64,000 nucleotides of DNA, from NCBI RefSeq assembly GCF_932294415.1, contig NC_065535.1, forward strand, positions 12,246,282-12,310,281. Reading direction: 5' to 3'. Shown piece after piece: positions 32,712-44,966 of the stretch. The translations under genes and the position numbers were made by a program. The notes below the pieces were generated by a model. The model was not told the origin of the DNA. It saw only the letters and a program-made list of their open reading frames with translations, and ran no database searches. The DNA comes from Quercus robur (lineage: Eukaryota; Streptophyta; Magnoliopsida; Fagales; Fagaceae). Numbering within the stretch: position 1 is the first letter of the stretch; each line of letters begins with the position of its first letter.

Positions 32712-33527
32712 TCACTCTCTTCTTTTCTTCTTTTGCTTTCTTTTTCTTTTCTTCCTCTCTTCTTCTTCTTCCCTGCAACATTCTTTTTATCTTCGATCTA
32801 CTAGGTTATTGAAAACAATTAGATAAAATAATAAGCTTGAGTCAAAATTTAGAAGGAAAAATAGATAATTAAATTATATCATTTAAGGTTTTGAATATCA
32901 TAAAGTATCATTTTTTCAATTCTAATCTTCTACTAGACAGGTTTTTATAAATGTATTAAATTAATTAATTAATTAATTCATATAATAACACACTACTTTA
33001 ATACAGAATATCTACTCCAACTGTTCATTGCTAAGGCCATGATTCATGATATCAAAATGGTCCAATAGCACTCTATTTTAAGTTTCATTAGGTGAAATAG
33101 TTGATAATGATGCTTTTTAACTGAAGAAAAAAAAAAAAATGCAGGGCAATTATAATGATTAAGGGAGAATGTAAAAGAAAAGAAAAGGAATATAGTTTAG
33201 TGCAAAGGTCAGGCAAAGGTTATTTACATGCATGCAAACCAAGACAAGAAAAGAAAAGAATACTTACTTCGAGTGTTCCTCATTGTAGTGTTGTTGTAAA
33301 TCCACTTTAGTGCTAAACACATTTTTGCAACTGCTACAAGGGTTCTTGAATTTCTCGTGAGTGGAAGAGTTATGGTTTTGGAGATCCGTAATGGAATTGA
33401 ACTCTCGCCCTTCACAATGTACACAATACGCATGCATAATGCTTTTGTGGGTCATCATCTTCTCAAATGTGATGAATCTTGAATTGCACAAGTGGTAGAG
33501 ATTTACGTCACTCTCTTCTTGTTGCAT
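32712..33527 (-). CDS. C2H2-like zinc-finger protein with possible spliced lysine-rich tail
   Basis: The main exon 33264-33527 encodes 87 aa. Finger-like C..C/H..H segments follow one another: LYHLCNSRFITFEKMMTHKS, YCVHCEGREFNSITDLQNHN and CSSCKNVFSTKVDLQQHYNE. The ORF ends TCG AAG TAA, but this stop overlaps a strong donor, CGAA|GTAAGT. Splicing at 33268 to an acceptor TTGCAG|GG (exon 32712-32772) would replace the stop with a 20-residue Glu/Lys/Arg tail, giving 106 aa. The broken paralog at 38232 keeps a donor-like sequence at the same codon. It is probably nuclear and nucleic-acid binding. Spacings are not all canonical. Confidence 0.65.
33010..33180. repeat. Direct repeat, partner at 30765-30945
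   Basis: See the partner. Here it lies in the putative intron of the zinc-finger gene. Confidence 0.5.
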
Positions 33528-33842
33528 GGTGAAGGCGATTGATACTGATTGACATAGGATTTTACGCAGAGAAAGAAATAAATGAAATGGAGAGGTAGGT
33601 AGGTAATTTTGCTTAAGATTGATGCAAGTGATGGCTGAGATTCATAAAGGAATATACGGAGTACATCAATCTAGAATTGAAATGAGATGGTTGTTCCATT
33701 GATTCTATTATTATTTACTAAATTTCTTCCGAAATTCCAACAACAAAACTAAGTTTCATCATTAATCCATTGCCACTAAGAGGATGGACAAGAATTAATA
33801 GGAAGAGTAAGGCATACTTTTAAGGAAAAGAAATAACTTTGT

Positions 33843-34480
33843 TATGGTAGCAACAAACTATTTCACCAAATTGGTATAGGCAAAATCATATTGCAATGTA
33901 AGTGAAGGAGATGTGATTCAATTCTTAAAAGAAATGATAATTTATTGCTTTGGTCTACCACAAACTATAACTTTTGATAATGGCTTGGAGATTTCATTAG
34001 GACAAGAGTACAAACTTTTGCTAAAGAACATAGGATTAAAACCATATTTCTAGTTACTTTGTATTATACTGAAGTCAATGGTCAAGCAGAATTAACAAAC
34101 AAAATTATAAAGAATATTTTGATTTAAGTTAGTAGACCACAATCCATTAAACTAGGATGAGTTTTTGTCAGAAGTTTCTTGAAGCACATTGAAGAGAGTC
34201 GCCAAACAAAACCAATTAAGTTATATCGATTATGAAGTATCATGATGACTGAATTAGATGATTTAGATGAAGCCCAAGTAAAGACTTTAAAAATGCTAAT
34301 ACTACAGAGGCAGAAGGTTGCTGGAATTAGTGGAATATAAAACAAAAAGAGAACTAAACTAAGATTTTGCAATAAGATATCTGGTTTAAGTAATTTTACA
34401 ATATGGAAGTAAAGACCTTACTTAAATTTAAGGAAATGATCTCCCAATTGGGAAGGACCATATGTAATATTAGGTAAGTT
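33843..34480 (+). pseudogene. Decayed Ty3-type integrase fragment
   Basis: Frames with stops read VATNYFTKLV, FGLPQTITFDNG (the second catalytic Asp region), a degraded stretch, and near 34440 SPNWEGPYVILGKL, the integrase C-terminal motif. Both stops and frameshifts are present, and no LTRs were recognised around it. It belongs to a lineage different from the intact element and is old. Confidence 0.75.
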
Positions 34481-34984
34481 AAGTTTACCAAGAATGAGTG
34501 AAATAAGAGTACAGCCTGAGAAATATTAAACAAGCCGAACAATGTGGCAAAATTTAAACAAGCTAACCAATGGCTTGGGATAAAAACTAATCTGAATATT
34601 GGATAAATTGATAGATCAAACAAACTAATGACTTAAACCAAGTCCTTATAGAATTTAATCTCATGATAATAACCTGTCAAACAATTCTAAAAGGAAAAGA
34701 TTGGGAAAAAATGATAATAAAGTATTGTTTAAGGAAAATACTCTAATAATTCAACCATGGAAGACTTTTCTTTTCCTCACACTTTCTAGTACTCCATTAC
34801 AATAGCTAAACCTTAATTAAAAGCAATTTGTATAACATAAGATTGGAATCATGGAAGAAGCAATTTGTATCTACATAAGATTGGAATCATGGAAGAAAAA
34901 TAAGAGCTGAACCAAAGAATTTTCTTTTCATTTTTATGCATGTTTGTCTTTTATCTGTTCACATGCAGATAACTTTTCTTTTGG

Positions 34985-35205
34985 ATGAAATGGACTAAAA
35001 TGGACTAAAACCGATTGAAGTGGACTGAATGAACCAAAAAGGACTAAAAGGACTTATGTAGACCGAATGAACTAACATGTACGGAAACAGACTGATCGAA
35101 GTGGATCCAAAGGGACGGAAACAGATTGAATTAGACTGAATGAACCAAAAGGGACTGAAATGGACCGAAGTAGATCCAAAGGGACCGAAATGGATAGAAT
35201 GTAGA
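34985..35205 (+). repeat. Irregular GGACTGAA-type minisatellite
   Basis: Imperfect repeats built from ggactgaatgaaccaaaa and ggaccgaagtggatccaa. There is no fixed period, and the open frames across it are artefacts. Confidence 0.75.
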
Positions 35206-35439
35206 ACATTCGGAGTCCAAAGAAACTCTTTAATGCCCTTAATCCCTGACCAGAACTTTTGTATCAATCCCAATTTTTATATTACCGTACCCTGCGTTAA
35301 TTTGGAATGGAGGGAGAGCGGAGGTCTTAATTTCTCTAAATATAAAAAGTTTAGAAACAATCCATATCTTTTGCAATACTACTGATTTTAAATTTGTAGC
35401 CGAGAAAAAAAAAAAAAAAAAAAACTATTGAATATAAAT

Positions 35440-35760
35440 AATTGCTTTTCATCTCATCTATATATATGACTATATCATTGAACTTATTAGCAAAAGAATT
35501 CATTGAACTTTGGCCATCATAGCACACGGTACCTAGACGGTGATTATGGTCTGCGCAAGACTCTATTAATTAGTTGATCAATCCTATCAAAAAATAATGC
35601 CATTCAATTTGAATCACATCTATTAAGGTTTTTCAATTTGTAAAAATTGTCAAAAGAATATTAAAACATGCAACTTAAAAACACACATATGCAATCCATA
35701 CTTGGGTGAACAGAAAATATATTACACAAAGTGTACTGAATAATTTCTTGTATTATATGT
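35440..35760 (-). repeat. Right arm of the large inverted repeat
   Basis: Reverse complement of 32035-32320 with scattered substitutions and indels. The solo LTR at 35888 begins shortly after it. Confidence 0.8.
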
Positions 35761-35887
35761 TGAAATTGTGCAAAAAGAGTTCCCATAACAAAAAGTTTGT
35801 TACCACTACCAGATTTTTATATCATATTAAGAAAACAGAACTCACAAATGTTCAATTGACCGCTACCAAAAGTTTGACATTCATGTT

Positions 35888-37822
35888 TGTAGGGGCCTTT
35901 TTTGTGTATTGTGTGTTGGGTTGGGCTGCCTCCTGTGGTAATGGGCCCGAATGTTTCTAAGTAAGGGAGTTGGAGCCGGTCCAATTGTAACTCAACTTGG
36001 GCCGGTTTGTGTACAAACTTATGCCTTGTCTGCCAGGAGTAAGCTTATGGCAAGCAAAACTGTTTCAGACGAGTTACGGTAGGCAGATATAATAATAATA
36101 ACCAAAACAGAGTATTCTGACTATTTAAATAAATGACTATGTAATCCCTACTTATAAAGCATGATTACAATCATGATAATGTCATTCACAGAGAAAGTAA
36201 AGGAGAAAGAAAATAATATGAACTAATCAAATGGGCATAAATCAAGTTTTAAGTTTAGTCTGCTGAAGCAAAGCTAAAGAGGGGAGAACGCCTCTTCTCA
36301 ATGCAAATAATCTCCCAGGAAAAAGATCCTGTCATGAGGATTAATAGTTTTGAGAGAGTCGGACCTGAATGGTTATTGCCCGAAAGAGGTCCTTGTTACG
36401 TTTTGGAAGAGAGTAGGATTTGAAAGGGGAGAGAAGGAAACCGATCTATTGGTGCATGTCCACTGTATTACCTCTCATTTTTCCTTAATTTTCTCTCTTT
36501 TCTTCTTTGTTTTCTTTCTTATCTTTTTTCTCTTCTTTTTACTTTGTTTTTCTTTTTACTCCCAGAATGCTCTGTTTTTCTTTTTACTCCCAGAATGCTC
36601 TGTTTTTCGGTCCCCCTTTCAGGGCACGGCAAGGGCCCTTTTATAGTGCTTGCTATGACCAATGTTTTACCACTTTGCCCCTTAACCGCTTTTGTCTGGT
36701 CTGGGCGTATTTGCCGACCACCAAGTCTGTGCGACATTCACCCTTGCCAGACAAACGCAGGTTTGTTTCGTTTCTCAGTCTACCGTAGCACTTCTTTCCT
36801 ACCACGGTATAAATGCTTTCTCTCTCTACTCTCAAGGCATGCACCCAACGGTTTCCCCTCAAACTTGCCTCTTTTAGGTAGTCTGTCATCCCAACATGAC
36901 GTACCTCCCAAAAGAGCTTGGGCAGGAGCCGCAAAATAGATCTTTTCCCCTCTCCCCACCACCAAACCATACCCTCTTTACCTCTTACATCTGGCCCATG
37001 ACCCCACCACGTCCTATATTGGCTGGATACAGGCTGGTGGTACTTGGGCCTTGTGCGTGCTTTCCTTTCAGATATGTCCAAGAGTCTGCCTGCTGCTCAT
37101 GCGTCTGCAGTGATCTGGAGGCTCTCCGTCCGTGTTTTCTGACCTTTTATGTGGGCTTTTCTTTGGTTTCCCGCTCCATTCAAGAGCTGGGCTTTGTCTG
37201 ATGATGGGTCTTACATTTCTTTGGTCCACTCTTGATTTTCTTTATTTCTTGCAACGTTGGACTGTTATTCCTGCCGTAATAACTTAATCCTGCTGGACCT
37301 CTTTTGGGCCAGCCGTTTATCCCTTTTCTCAGTGGCCTGTCATGGGCACTGTTTTGCTTTTACTTATGGGCTCCTATGTCCCTTTGGGCTTTCCTTTGGG
37401 CATCCACGGCCCAATTGCTTTCTTTGAGTTTCCTCGGCCCGTTTGCTAATTCCACACTCCCATGGGCTTTTTACCAACTTCATTGGGCTTCCCCGGCCCA
37501 ATAACCTTATTCTTATCCTTGGGGTTCATAGGCCTGCCATAAACCCTTTACTCTCTTAGTTTGCATTGCCTTGGGCCTGCGGTGGCCCTTTCTCACTTTT
37601 CTACCTCATACACTGCCCCTGGGATGCTATTTCTTTCTTTCCTAGCTTCTTTGAGCCCGCTTGCCTCTTCAAGACCCATTTATTTATTTGTTGGGCCTGT
37701 GATCCATTATTCCTGCCGCTTGGGCCTAATGGGTTTTTGCTATCTATTTTGTCAATTCTTTGTTGCCCTCCTTATTGGGCTTTCTTTTTGTCTGCCTGGG
37801 CTTTGTCAAATGGCCCTCAACA
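35888..37822. mobile_element. Large solo LTR
   Basis: This starts tgtaggggcc and ends ggccctcaaca, the usual TG..CA inverted ends. It is flanked by the perfect 5-bp TSD atgtt (35883-35887 and 37823-37827). No internal retrotransposon region is present and no second copy lies in the window. A TATA-like ggtataaatgc near 36808 suggests plus orientation. At 1935 bp it is long for an LTR. The many short ORFs within it have no recognisable motifs. Confidence 0.82.
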
Positions 37823-37929
37823 ATGTTCTTCGTACCAAGTTATTCCTATACATAAGAACAAGCTATTCCTATACATAAGAAGAAGAAAGATTAGTTACAA
37901 CCAAATCTTTTAGGGAGAAGAAGAAGAGT

Positions 37930-38230
37930 TAAAACCTAATCTTTTAGAGAGATATGAAAAACTTACCAGTTAGTTTAAGAAAAATAAAAGAATAGTGGGT
38001 GGGCAAGTAAAGGAATTAAAACAAAGAAAACCCATTAGACAATATGCAAGAAAAGATGATAGAGGTGTTTAAGTCTTTTTCCGAGCCCTTGAAATGGCAG
38101 AATCATCTAAAAGGTTAAAAGAGAAAAATAAAATAACAAATCAAGCTTGTTGATAGAAAACTAAGAAAATGTATATATTTACACATTGATAGCAAACCAA
38201 GAAAGCAAAAAAAAAAAAAAAAAAAAAATA
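37930..38230. other. Gene-free stretch before the zinc-finger pseudogene
   Basis: A-rich non-coding sequence. It is similar in style to the 3' side of the intact zinc-finger gene. Confidence 0.4.
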
Positions 38231-38231
38231 C

Positions 38232-38420
38232 TCACTTTGAATGATATTTAGTCTTGTGTTACTCTAGATCTACCTGACTAGGAAATACATTATTCCAGGT
38301 AGGGCAATCAATCTTGAACTTATCATGAACCGAGCTAGAGGTCGTTTGAACTCTCAGTCGTAGCGGATGCATATCGCAGATTTATACTTGTAATAGTGGA
38401 TGCGTGTTGCAGGCATTTCT
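38232..38420 (-). pseudogene. Broken paralog of the C2H2-like gene
   Basis: The minus strand reads SVHDKFKIDCPTWNNVFPSQ, VDLE, a stop, then HKTKYHSK. It aligns with STHEKFKNPCSSCKNVFSTK, VDLQQHYNEEHSK of the intact gene. The second cysteine of the finger is lost and an in-frame TAG breaks it. The sequence CAAA|GTGAGT after HSK keeps a donor-like site. Confidence 0.75.
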
Positions 38421-38439
38421 TGAATTGGCACCTCCATTA

Positions 38440-38950
38440 ATTTCCTCCAATTTCTCAGGATCAAATTAATATGATTTAGACATTGTATAGGTAGATAAAT
38501 GTCATCTAACAATTTTTTTTTTTTTGGTGTTTTATTTTTATTTTTTATAATTCAATATATAGTATACGATGGAGTGTGGAGATTTGAAACATGGATGTCT
38601 CTATTAAAAACATTTAGAGGTTCCAATTGAGTTATAAGGCTCTTGGAACATGTGTTAACAAGTTTTATAATTGTGATTGTTAGGTGAAATGCAATTATCA
38701 TTTTTCTCCTCATTCCATACTTAAGTTATTTTGTATGATCATTTTTTTTACATTAATTGGTGAACTACGTGGATTTGGAAATTAGATAGGCTATTAAGTT
38801 GCATCTTACGATGGTGATAAAAACAAAGAATACAAGAGATTAATAAAAATATTAGTCATGAAATGGAAAACCTAAAAAGAAAAATAAAACCCTCTTAAAG
38901 GAAAATTCTTAATGGAGTCCATTCATTGACGGAGAAAGGGGAGGGGATGG
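38440..38950. other. Gene-free stretch
   Basis: AT-rich with no supported feature. Confidence 0.5.
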
Positions 38951-38958
38951 GGCATGGC

Positions 38959-39240
38959 TAGGGTTGTAAATGAGCCAAACTTTGTCAAATAGTGCATGTT
39001 CAAGCTTGGCTTGTCAGGAAAAATCAAAAGCTCAAGTTTGGCTTGAGCTCGTGATAAGCCTAAGAATAGTGTTTGAGCTTGAGCTCGTGAGAAAGTCAAA
39101 AAGTTTGAGCTTGACTTAATTAATTACTCAAGCCAAGCTTAAGCTTAAATTACGAAGAAAGAAAATACTCAAGCTCAAAAGCTTGATCTAAGCTCGAGTA
39201 ATTAATCAAGCTTGAGATCTAAAAAAATTACATTATCAAA
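38959..39240 (+). repeat. AAGCTTGAGCTC-rich repeat, possible hAT-type fragment
   Basis: It begins ctagggttgtaaatgagcc, resembling hAT-type termini. Many direct and inverted variants of aagcttgagctcg follow. No matching right end or TSD was found. Confidence 0.45.
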
Positions 39241-39249
39241 TGCTTAAAT

Positions 39250-40009
39250 CTCTAAAATTAAGAAAAAAGAAAAAAAGAAAATAGTAATGAGCGATTAAAA
39301 AAAAATCAACTTTGGAGTAATATTGTATAATAAAAGTTGATAAAAGCATGTTAATTCCTTCCATATTATTAATCTTTTTTATGTGATATAAAAATAGTTT
39401 AATTGTGTAATCTTGATAATTGTTTCTTCAATTATTTGTTTTTTGTGGAATGGCGATGCTTATAAAGCTTAAGCTTGTTGAGGGGTATGTTGTTATCATC
39501 ATTTGATTTTCATTTTCATCGTCTAAAGTTTAGTCCATCACTAGTTGTTCAATTTTTGAGCTTTTATCACTTTTTCCTTTTGTCATTTGTGTTGATCACA
39601 AATGAATTGGCACTAGAAGATTCTTGACTAAATCTTACAAAGTTTGGACTTTCGGATTTGTTGTCGCTAAGATTTTATGTAGGTATTTGCATTCATATTA
39701 AATTCCAGCATGTTATTTACATCATTCTAAATGTAATATGACAGTTTTTTGTAAATATTTTTATATTTCTTTTGTTACTTTAGGAATAATGTAGCAAAAG
39801 AATTAATATAGCTTATTGGATTGTGTATTTTTTTTTCTTCCATACCTTTTGGTCATTTGAAGATGCATAAAAAATCTAAGCAACTGTGTAACATCTTTTA
39901 AATTGAATTCATTCAAACAAAATAGGAAAATTTATTTTCTTCCAAAAATTTACTTCGGATCATGTGGGAATCATTCTCCAATATCAATTTTCACATGAGG
40001 AATTTAATA

Positions 40010-40048
<39 letters not shown>

Positions 40049-40950
40049 TATGATCAATAGTTTTACAACAATTTAAATAAGATATAACTCAGTTTGTTTT
40101 TCAGTAAGATTTCTTTCAAATTTATTTTGGATTTTCTCAGCATCTCGATCAAATATCACAAAAGTTATTTTACCAATTGCATCACAAAGTTTAATTTGAA
40201 TCCTATAAATAAAGTACTTTGCAATTATATAGTAGTTATAGTGAGATGAATATGTTATAAATATTTGGAGAGTGTTGGAGAGTATATAGTTAATGAGAGT
40301 GTCTCTAACCTTGGGATAGAGAAATTTGTTTTTTGTTTCATATTTTGCACACTAAAATGAGCCTTATTGTACTTTGATCTTCCTTCCATAAAGCACACAT
40401 GAAATGTAATTCCATCACATCGTTGTATCAATGTTGCTTATTGTTGCAATACAATAGTTGTTCACATTCTACAATGAACTTTGAAGTTAATATGTATATT
40501 TTTTTTAATGTAAATGATGAGTATGATGTATTATTAATTTTTTTCATGTAAATGATGACTATAATTTGAAATGATTAACAAACATGTTTTATAGAATCTC
40601 ATTCAATACATTTGATCTCTGCTATTATATTCATATTTTTTTAAAGATAAATCCTCTTGTGAATTTTTTTTTGGTATGTATTTTTGGTATTTCTTGTATG
40701 AGATCATGTTTTTGACCATTCCTATTATTGAATTTTTTTTAAGAAAATATTATATAAATGGTGTTTTGTGAGATAGTATATGCTATTTGTTATACTTTTT
40801 TATCAATAATTTTAGAAATATGCACATGTCAATTATTTTAGCAACCTCAAGAATCTCAAGATTTATATATTTTGGTTGCACTAGTTGATGAAAAAGAGAA
40901 TTTTCCTACATATATTGCACAGAAAATTATTAGTAAACAAAAGTGTACTG
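39250..40950. other. Gene-free AT-rich stretch
   Basis: A TA microsatellite near 40008-40040 and T-rich tracts. No coding region or bounded element was found. Confidence 0.5.
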
Positions 40951-40955
40951 TTAAT

Positions 40956-41628
40956 TGTGGGGCCCAATGATTTGAGGCCCTGGCCCGTTTATTCATTGGG
41001 GCCCAAGGCCCGATCTGAGGAAGGTTATAGCCCAGGCTCGGTAAATACGAGTACAAAATGGTCTTGGGGAACAGCCGAGGACGATTTAGTCCTCGGCATG
41101 CCCGAGGTCCCACTGAAAGGAAGGGCAAAAACGGTATAGGAGCAACTTGGAAAAAATCTAAAAATATCTCGATCAATAGAGAAGGATACGCTGGAAAGTG
41201 TAAACGACCAGGGAAAGCTGCCCTTACTGCCATTCAATACTCTGCACCTAACAGAACCATACTCTCTAGCTTTTATAACCACCCCCAATCACTTTGGATA
41301 TGGGCTGATGGGACAAGTATCAATCCTGAAAAAGTCGATCCTACACGTGGACGAAGGATAAGGAACATATGCTAGTATAAAAGGAAAGGTGGGCAATCCA
41401 GAGAGGAGGCTGGGAAAAATGGCCAAAAACCAGAGCCTCCTAGCCCGCCTCCAGGAGAAAGACTCCTAGGGCGAAAACGACTTAATCATGTATGAACACC
41501 ACGAAAAACCCACCGTTTGGTGACCAAAGCCTAGCCTTTCAAACCCACACTTTATAAATGATATTGTTTGGGCCTTTTTACGTACGAACCCAACACTGTT
41601 ACGGGTCGTTACGAATCGTGTCCTTACA
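40956..41628 (+). repeat. 5' LTR of the 40956 element
   Basis: This starts tgtggggccc and ends gtccttaca. A TATA-like agtataaaagg lies near 41374. A perfect 9-bp inverted repeat GCCGAGGAC/GTCCTCGGC is at 41074-41097. Confidence 0.94.
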
Positions 41629-41849
41629 ATTGGCGCCGTCTGTGGGAAAGGCTTGTGTGTTGGCATAGACGATAGGTCGAGACAGTTCCCTTGTCATTTC
41701 TAACAGCCGGTTATAGTGTTCTAGCGTAGAGTTCCACTAGGGGCTATGATTCTTGACTAGGGGTTACGCTTTATAGCATCAATCGCATGGATGGTTCTAG
41801 GGGCTTGGCCGAGGAGCCAATCCCCCTAAAGCCAAGGCCCCATGCCAAA

Positions 41850-43207
41850 AACCGAGTTTTTGACAGAACCAGGGTATTGCATGGTTCTCGGACTCAAACC
41901 TGTGGGGAAACCAACTACTTAGATGAGAAAACTGAGTTTTGGACAGAACCAAGGTATTGCATGGTCCTCGGACTCAAACCTATGGGGAAACCAACTACTT
42001 AGATGAGAAAACTGAGTTTTGGACAGAACCAAGGTATTGCATGGTCCTTGGACTCAAACCTATGGGGAAACCAACTACTTAGATGAGAAAACTGAGTTTT
42101 GGACAGAACCAAGGTATTGCATGGTCCTCAGACTCAAACCTATGGGGAAACCAACTACTTAGATGAGAAAACTGAGTTTTGGACAGAACCAAGGTATTGC
42201 ATGGTCCTCGGACTCAAACCTATGGGGAAACCAACTACTTAGATGAGAAAACTGAGTTTTGGACAGAACCAAGGTATTGCATGGTCCTTGGACTCAAACC
42301 TATGGGGAAACCAACTACTTAGATGAGAAAACTGAGTTTTGGACAGAACCAAGGTATTGCATGGTCCTCAGACTCAAACCTATGGGGAAACCAACTACTT
42401 AGATGAGAAAACTGAGTTTTGGATAGAACCAAGGTATTGCATGGTCTTCGGACTCAAACCTATGGGGAAACCAACTACTTAGATGAGAAAATTGAGTTTT
42501 GGACAGAACCAAGGTATTGCATGGTCCTCGGACTCAAACCTATGAGGAAACCAACTACTTAGATGAGAAAACTGAGTTTTGGACAGAACCAAGGTATTGC
42601 GTGGTCCTCGGACTCAAACCTACCTATGGGGAAACCAACTACTTAGATGAGAAAATTGAGTTTTGGACAGAACCAAGGTATTGCATGGTTCTTGGACTCA
42701 AACCTATGGGGAAACCAATTACTTAGATGAAAAAAAAAATGAGTTTTGGACAGAACCAAGGTATTGCATGGTCCTCGGACTCAAACCTATAGGGAAACCA
42801 ACTACTTAGATGAAAGAAAAAAAATGAGTTTTGGACAGAACCAAGGTATTGCGTGGTCCTCGGACTCAAACCTACCTATGGGGAAACCAACTACTTAGAT
42901 GAGAAAACTGAGTTTTGGACAGAACCAAGGTATTGCATGGTCCTCGGACTCAAACCTATGGGGAAACCAACTACTTAGATGAAAAAAAAATAAGTTTTGG
43001 ACAGAACCAAGGTATTGCATGGTCCTCGGACTCAAACCTATAGGGAAACCAACTACTTAGATGAAAAAAAAATGAGTTTTGGACAGAACCAAAGTATTGC
43101 ATGGTCCTCGGACTCAAACCTATGGGGAAACCAACTACTTAGATGAAAAAAAAATGAGTTTTGAACAGAACCAAGGTATTGCATGGTCCTCGGACTCAAA
43201 CCTATGG
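41850..43207 (+). repeat. 80-bp tandem array, about 17 units
   Basis: Units contain gttttggacagaaccaaggt, attgcatggtcctcggactc and aaacctatggggaaaccaac. Spacing is 80 bp in the left part; right-hand units carry small A-run or tacc insertions. The same core, inverted, forms the 81-bp array at 53871-54836. Confidence 0.95.
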
Positions 43208-43429
43208 AAAGGTCGGCTACTTAATAAAAATTCTAAGTTGCTCAATCCTCGGCTCAAATACCAGAAAAAGGTTAAAGCTATGAGAGTTGTTAGGAAGATG
43301 GTGAAACACCCTATTACTTAGCAACCTGGAGGGGCTGTTCATTTTTTGGTTATATGTCTTCGGATGATTACCTCCTACACCGCACCGAGCATTCAATTGC
43401 CATCTCGGTTATTTTGGGGTAAGTGTTGT

Positions 43430-43760
43430 TTTCTCAGGTCGGCATTATTGTGCCAAACAACTCTATTAAATTCATGATAATATCTTTTCCTTAGCAAGAG
43501 TTTTGACCCTAAGTGTCATTTATTCAAGTCGGTATTATTGTGCCGAACAGCACTCGTAAGTTCATAATAGTGCCTTTTTCCTTGATAAGGGGTTTCGGCC
43601 CTAAGTATTGTACTCTCAGGTCGGCGGTATTGTGCCAGACCGCCCCAGTAAGGTCATCATAATATCCTGTCTTTTTCTTCTTAATATGGGTTTCAGCCCT
43701 AAGTATCATTTGTTCGATTCAGTATTATTAAGTCGGATAGTTTCAATAAACACAGAGTAA
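43430..43760 (+). repeat. Second, diverged tandem array (about 90-97-bp unit x4)
   Basis: Variants of ggtcggtattattgtgcc recur near 43440, 43531, 43625 and 43720, each followed by a ccctaagt segment. Confidence 0.65.
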
Positions 43761-43899
43761 GATCTTTTTATTAACTAGGATTTCGGTCTTAGACCTCGGT
43801 CAAAGTGTAAAAATAAAAAGAATTCACAAGATAGTATGTCTATTCACAGCGTAATCATTTCAGAAATAAAGAGATAGAGCATGTGAAATAAAGCAATAA

Positions 43900-44600
43900 C
43901 GACTTTTATTAATATAAAGAGGTATTACAACGTACAAAGAAGGGCTTAAACAAGCCTATACAGAAGGTGGATTACAAAAAAAAAAAAAAAAAAAAAACAA
44001 TAACAATAAGACAAATAAACAGTCAGATGTCTTTTTAAACTCGTCTCCGAAGTCCTTCCAAACTTTGCCCCAATAGCGCTCATATTGAGAGGAGGACCTT
44101 CTTTAGAGAAAGAAGGAGGAGAAGAAGAGAAAGAAGGAAAAGAACCAGGATGGATCTGGTGGTGGAAAGAAGAAGAAAGAGAGGCAAAAGGAGGCACCAG
44201 TGAAGGAAGAGAGGAAGAAGCGGGGATACTTTGTCCCTGCGTCGATCCTGACTCCTAACACGCTGGCGCCATGTTAGATATGCTCATAAGAGAGCGGCTG
44301 GTACTGATAATGGGTGACCCCAGCTCAGTCGCGCCGAAAGTTTGACGCGACGAGCCCCTGCTTCGGATTTTGGCTGAAAGGAAGGTGAGAAGTATCTTGA
44401 GTCTCTGTCATCCCTGCCCTGACCGAGCCATTTTTAGCTTCATAAGAACATGATATTTCTGAGAAGGGTATGGTTCCTTCATCACTCACTCCTATCTTGA
44501 ACGTATCACAATTTAAGGTGTAACTAGCAGATCAAGTAAACTCTGGAGGTGGCTAAGGGTTTTTGGTTTCAGAAGGATTAAAGGGGTCTTTATATGAAAG
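43900..44600 (-). pseudogene. Antisense cassette of the 40956 element
   Basis: On the minus strand a TATA-like catataaagac (near 44590) is followed by a segment reading MARSGQG, then AKIRSR, with stops. A pyrimidine-rich stretch and an AATAAAA signal (43904-43910) close it. The same order and much of the sequence recur at 51125-51850. Function is unknown; it may be a decayed passenger gene or a non-coding transcript. Confidence 0.6.
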
Positions 44601-44966
44601 AAATAACCTCATGCCTTTCTTCTTATATGAAGGGAAAAACGAGAGGTATTTAATCTGTCCAGATTTCCAAGAAAACCTGTAAACTAGAATATACCCGTTC
44701 CACTTCCCCATACCGTCAAATACCGTCGAATTTGAATGGTCTCGTAAAGGGAAATCATTAAAGGCGCGTTTTGGATAATCAAACGGCAAGAACTCGTCAT
44801 GAATGAATTCAGAAGAATGTCTCGTAGCCCAGAATGTTTCCTGGGTAGATGAAGAGACACCAACATTAATGAAGGACAGAGTTAAACGAGCCGTAATAAA
44901 GGCTTAGCATTATCAAAACCCTTCTCTCCAATCAAGAGGTCGAACAGCAGGATTTTGAGGGGCTAT

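Noticed and set aside
36350..37913. Many ORFs of 60-142 aa on both strands
   Set aside because: They fall inside the solo LTR, overlap one another on both strands and show no family motifs.
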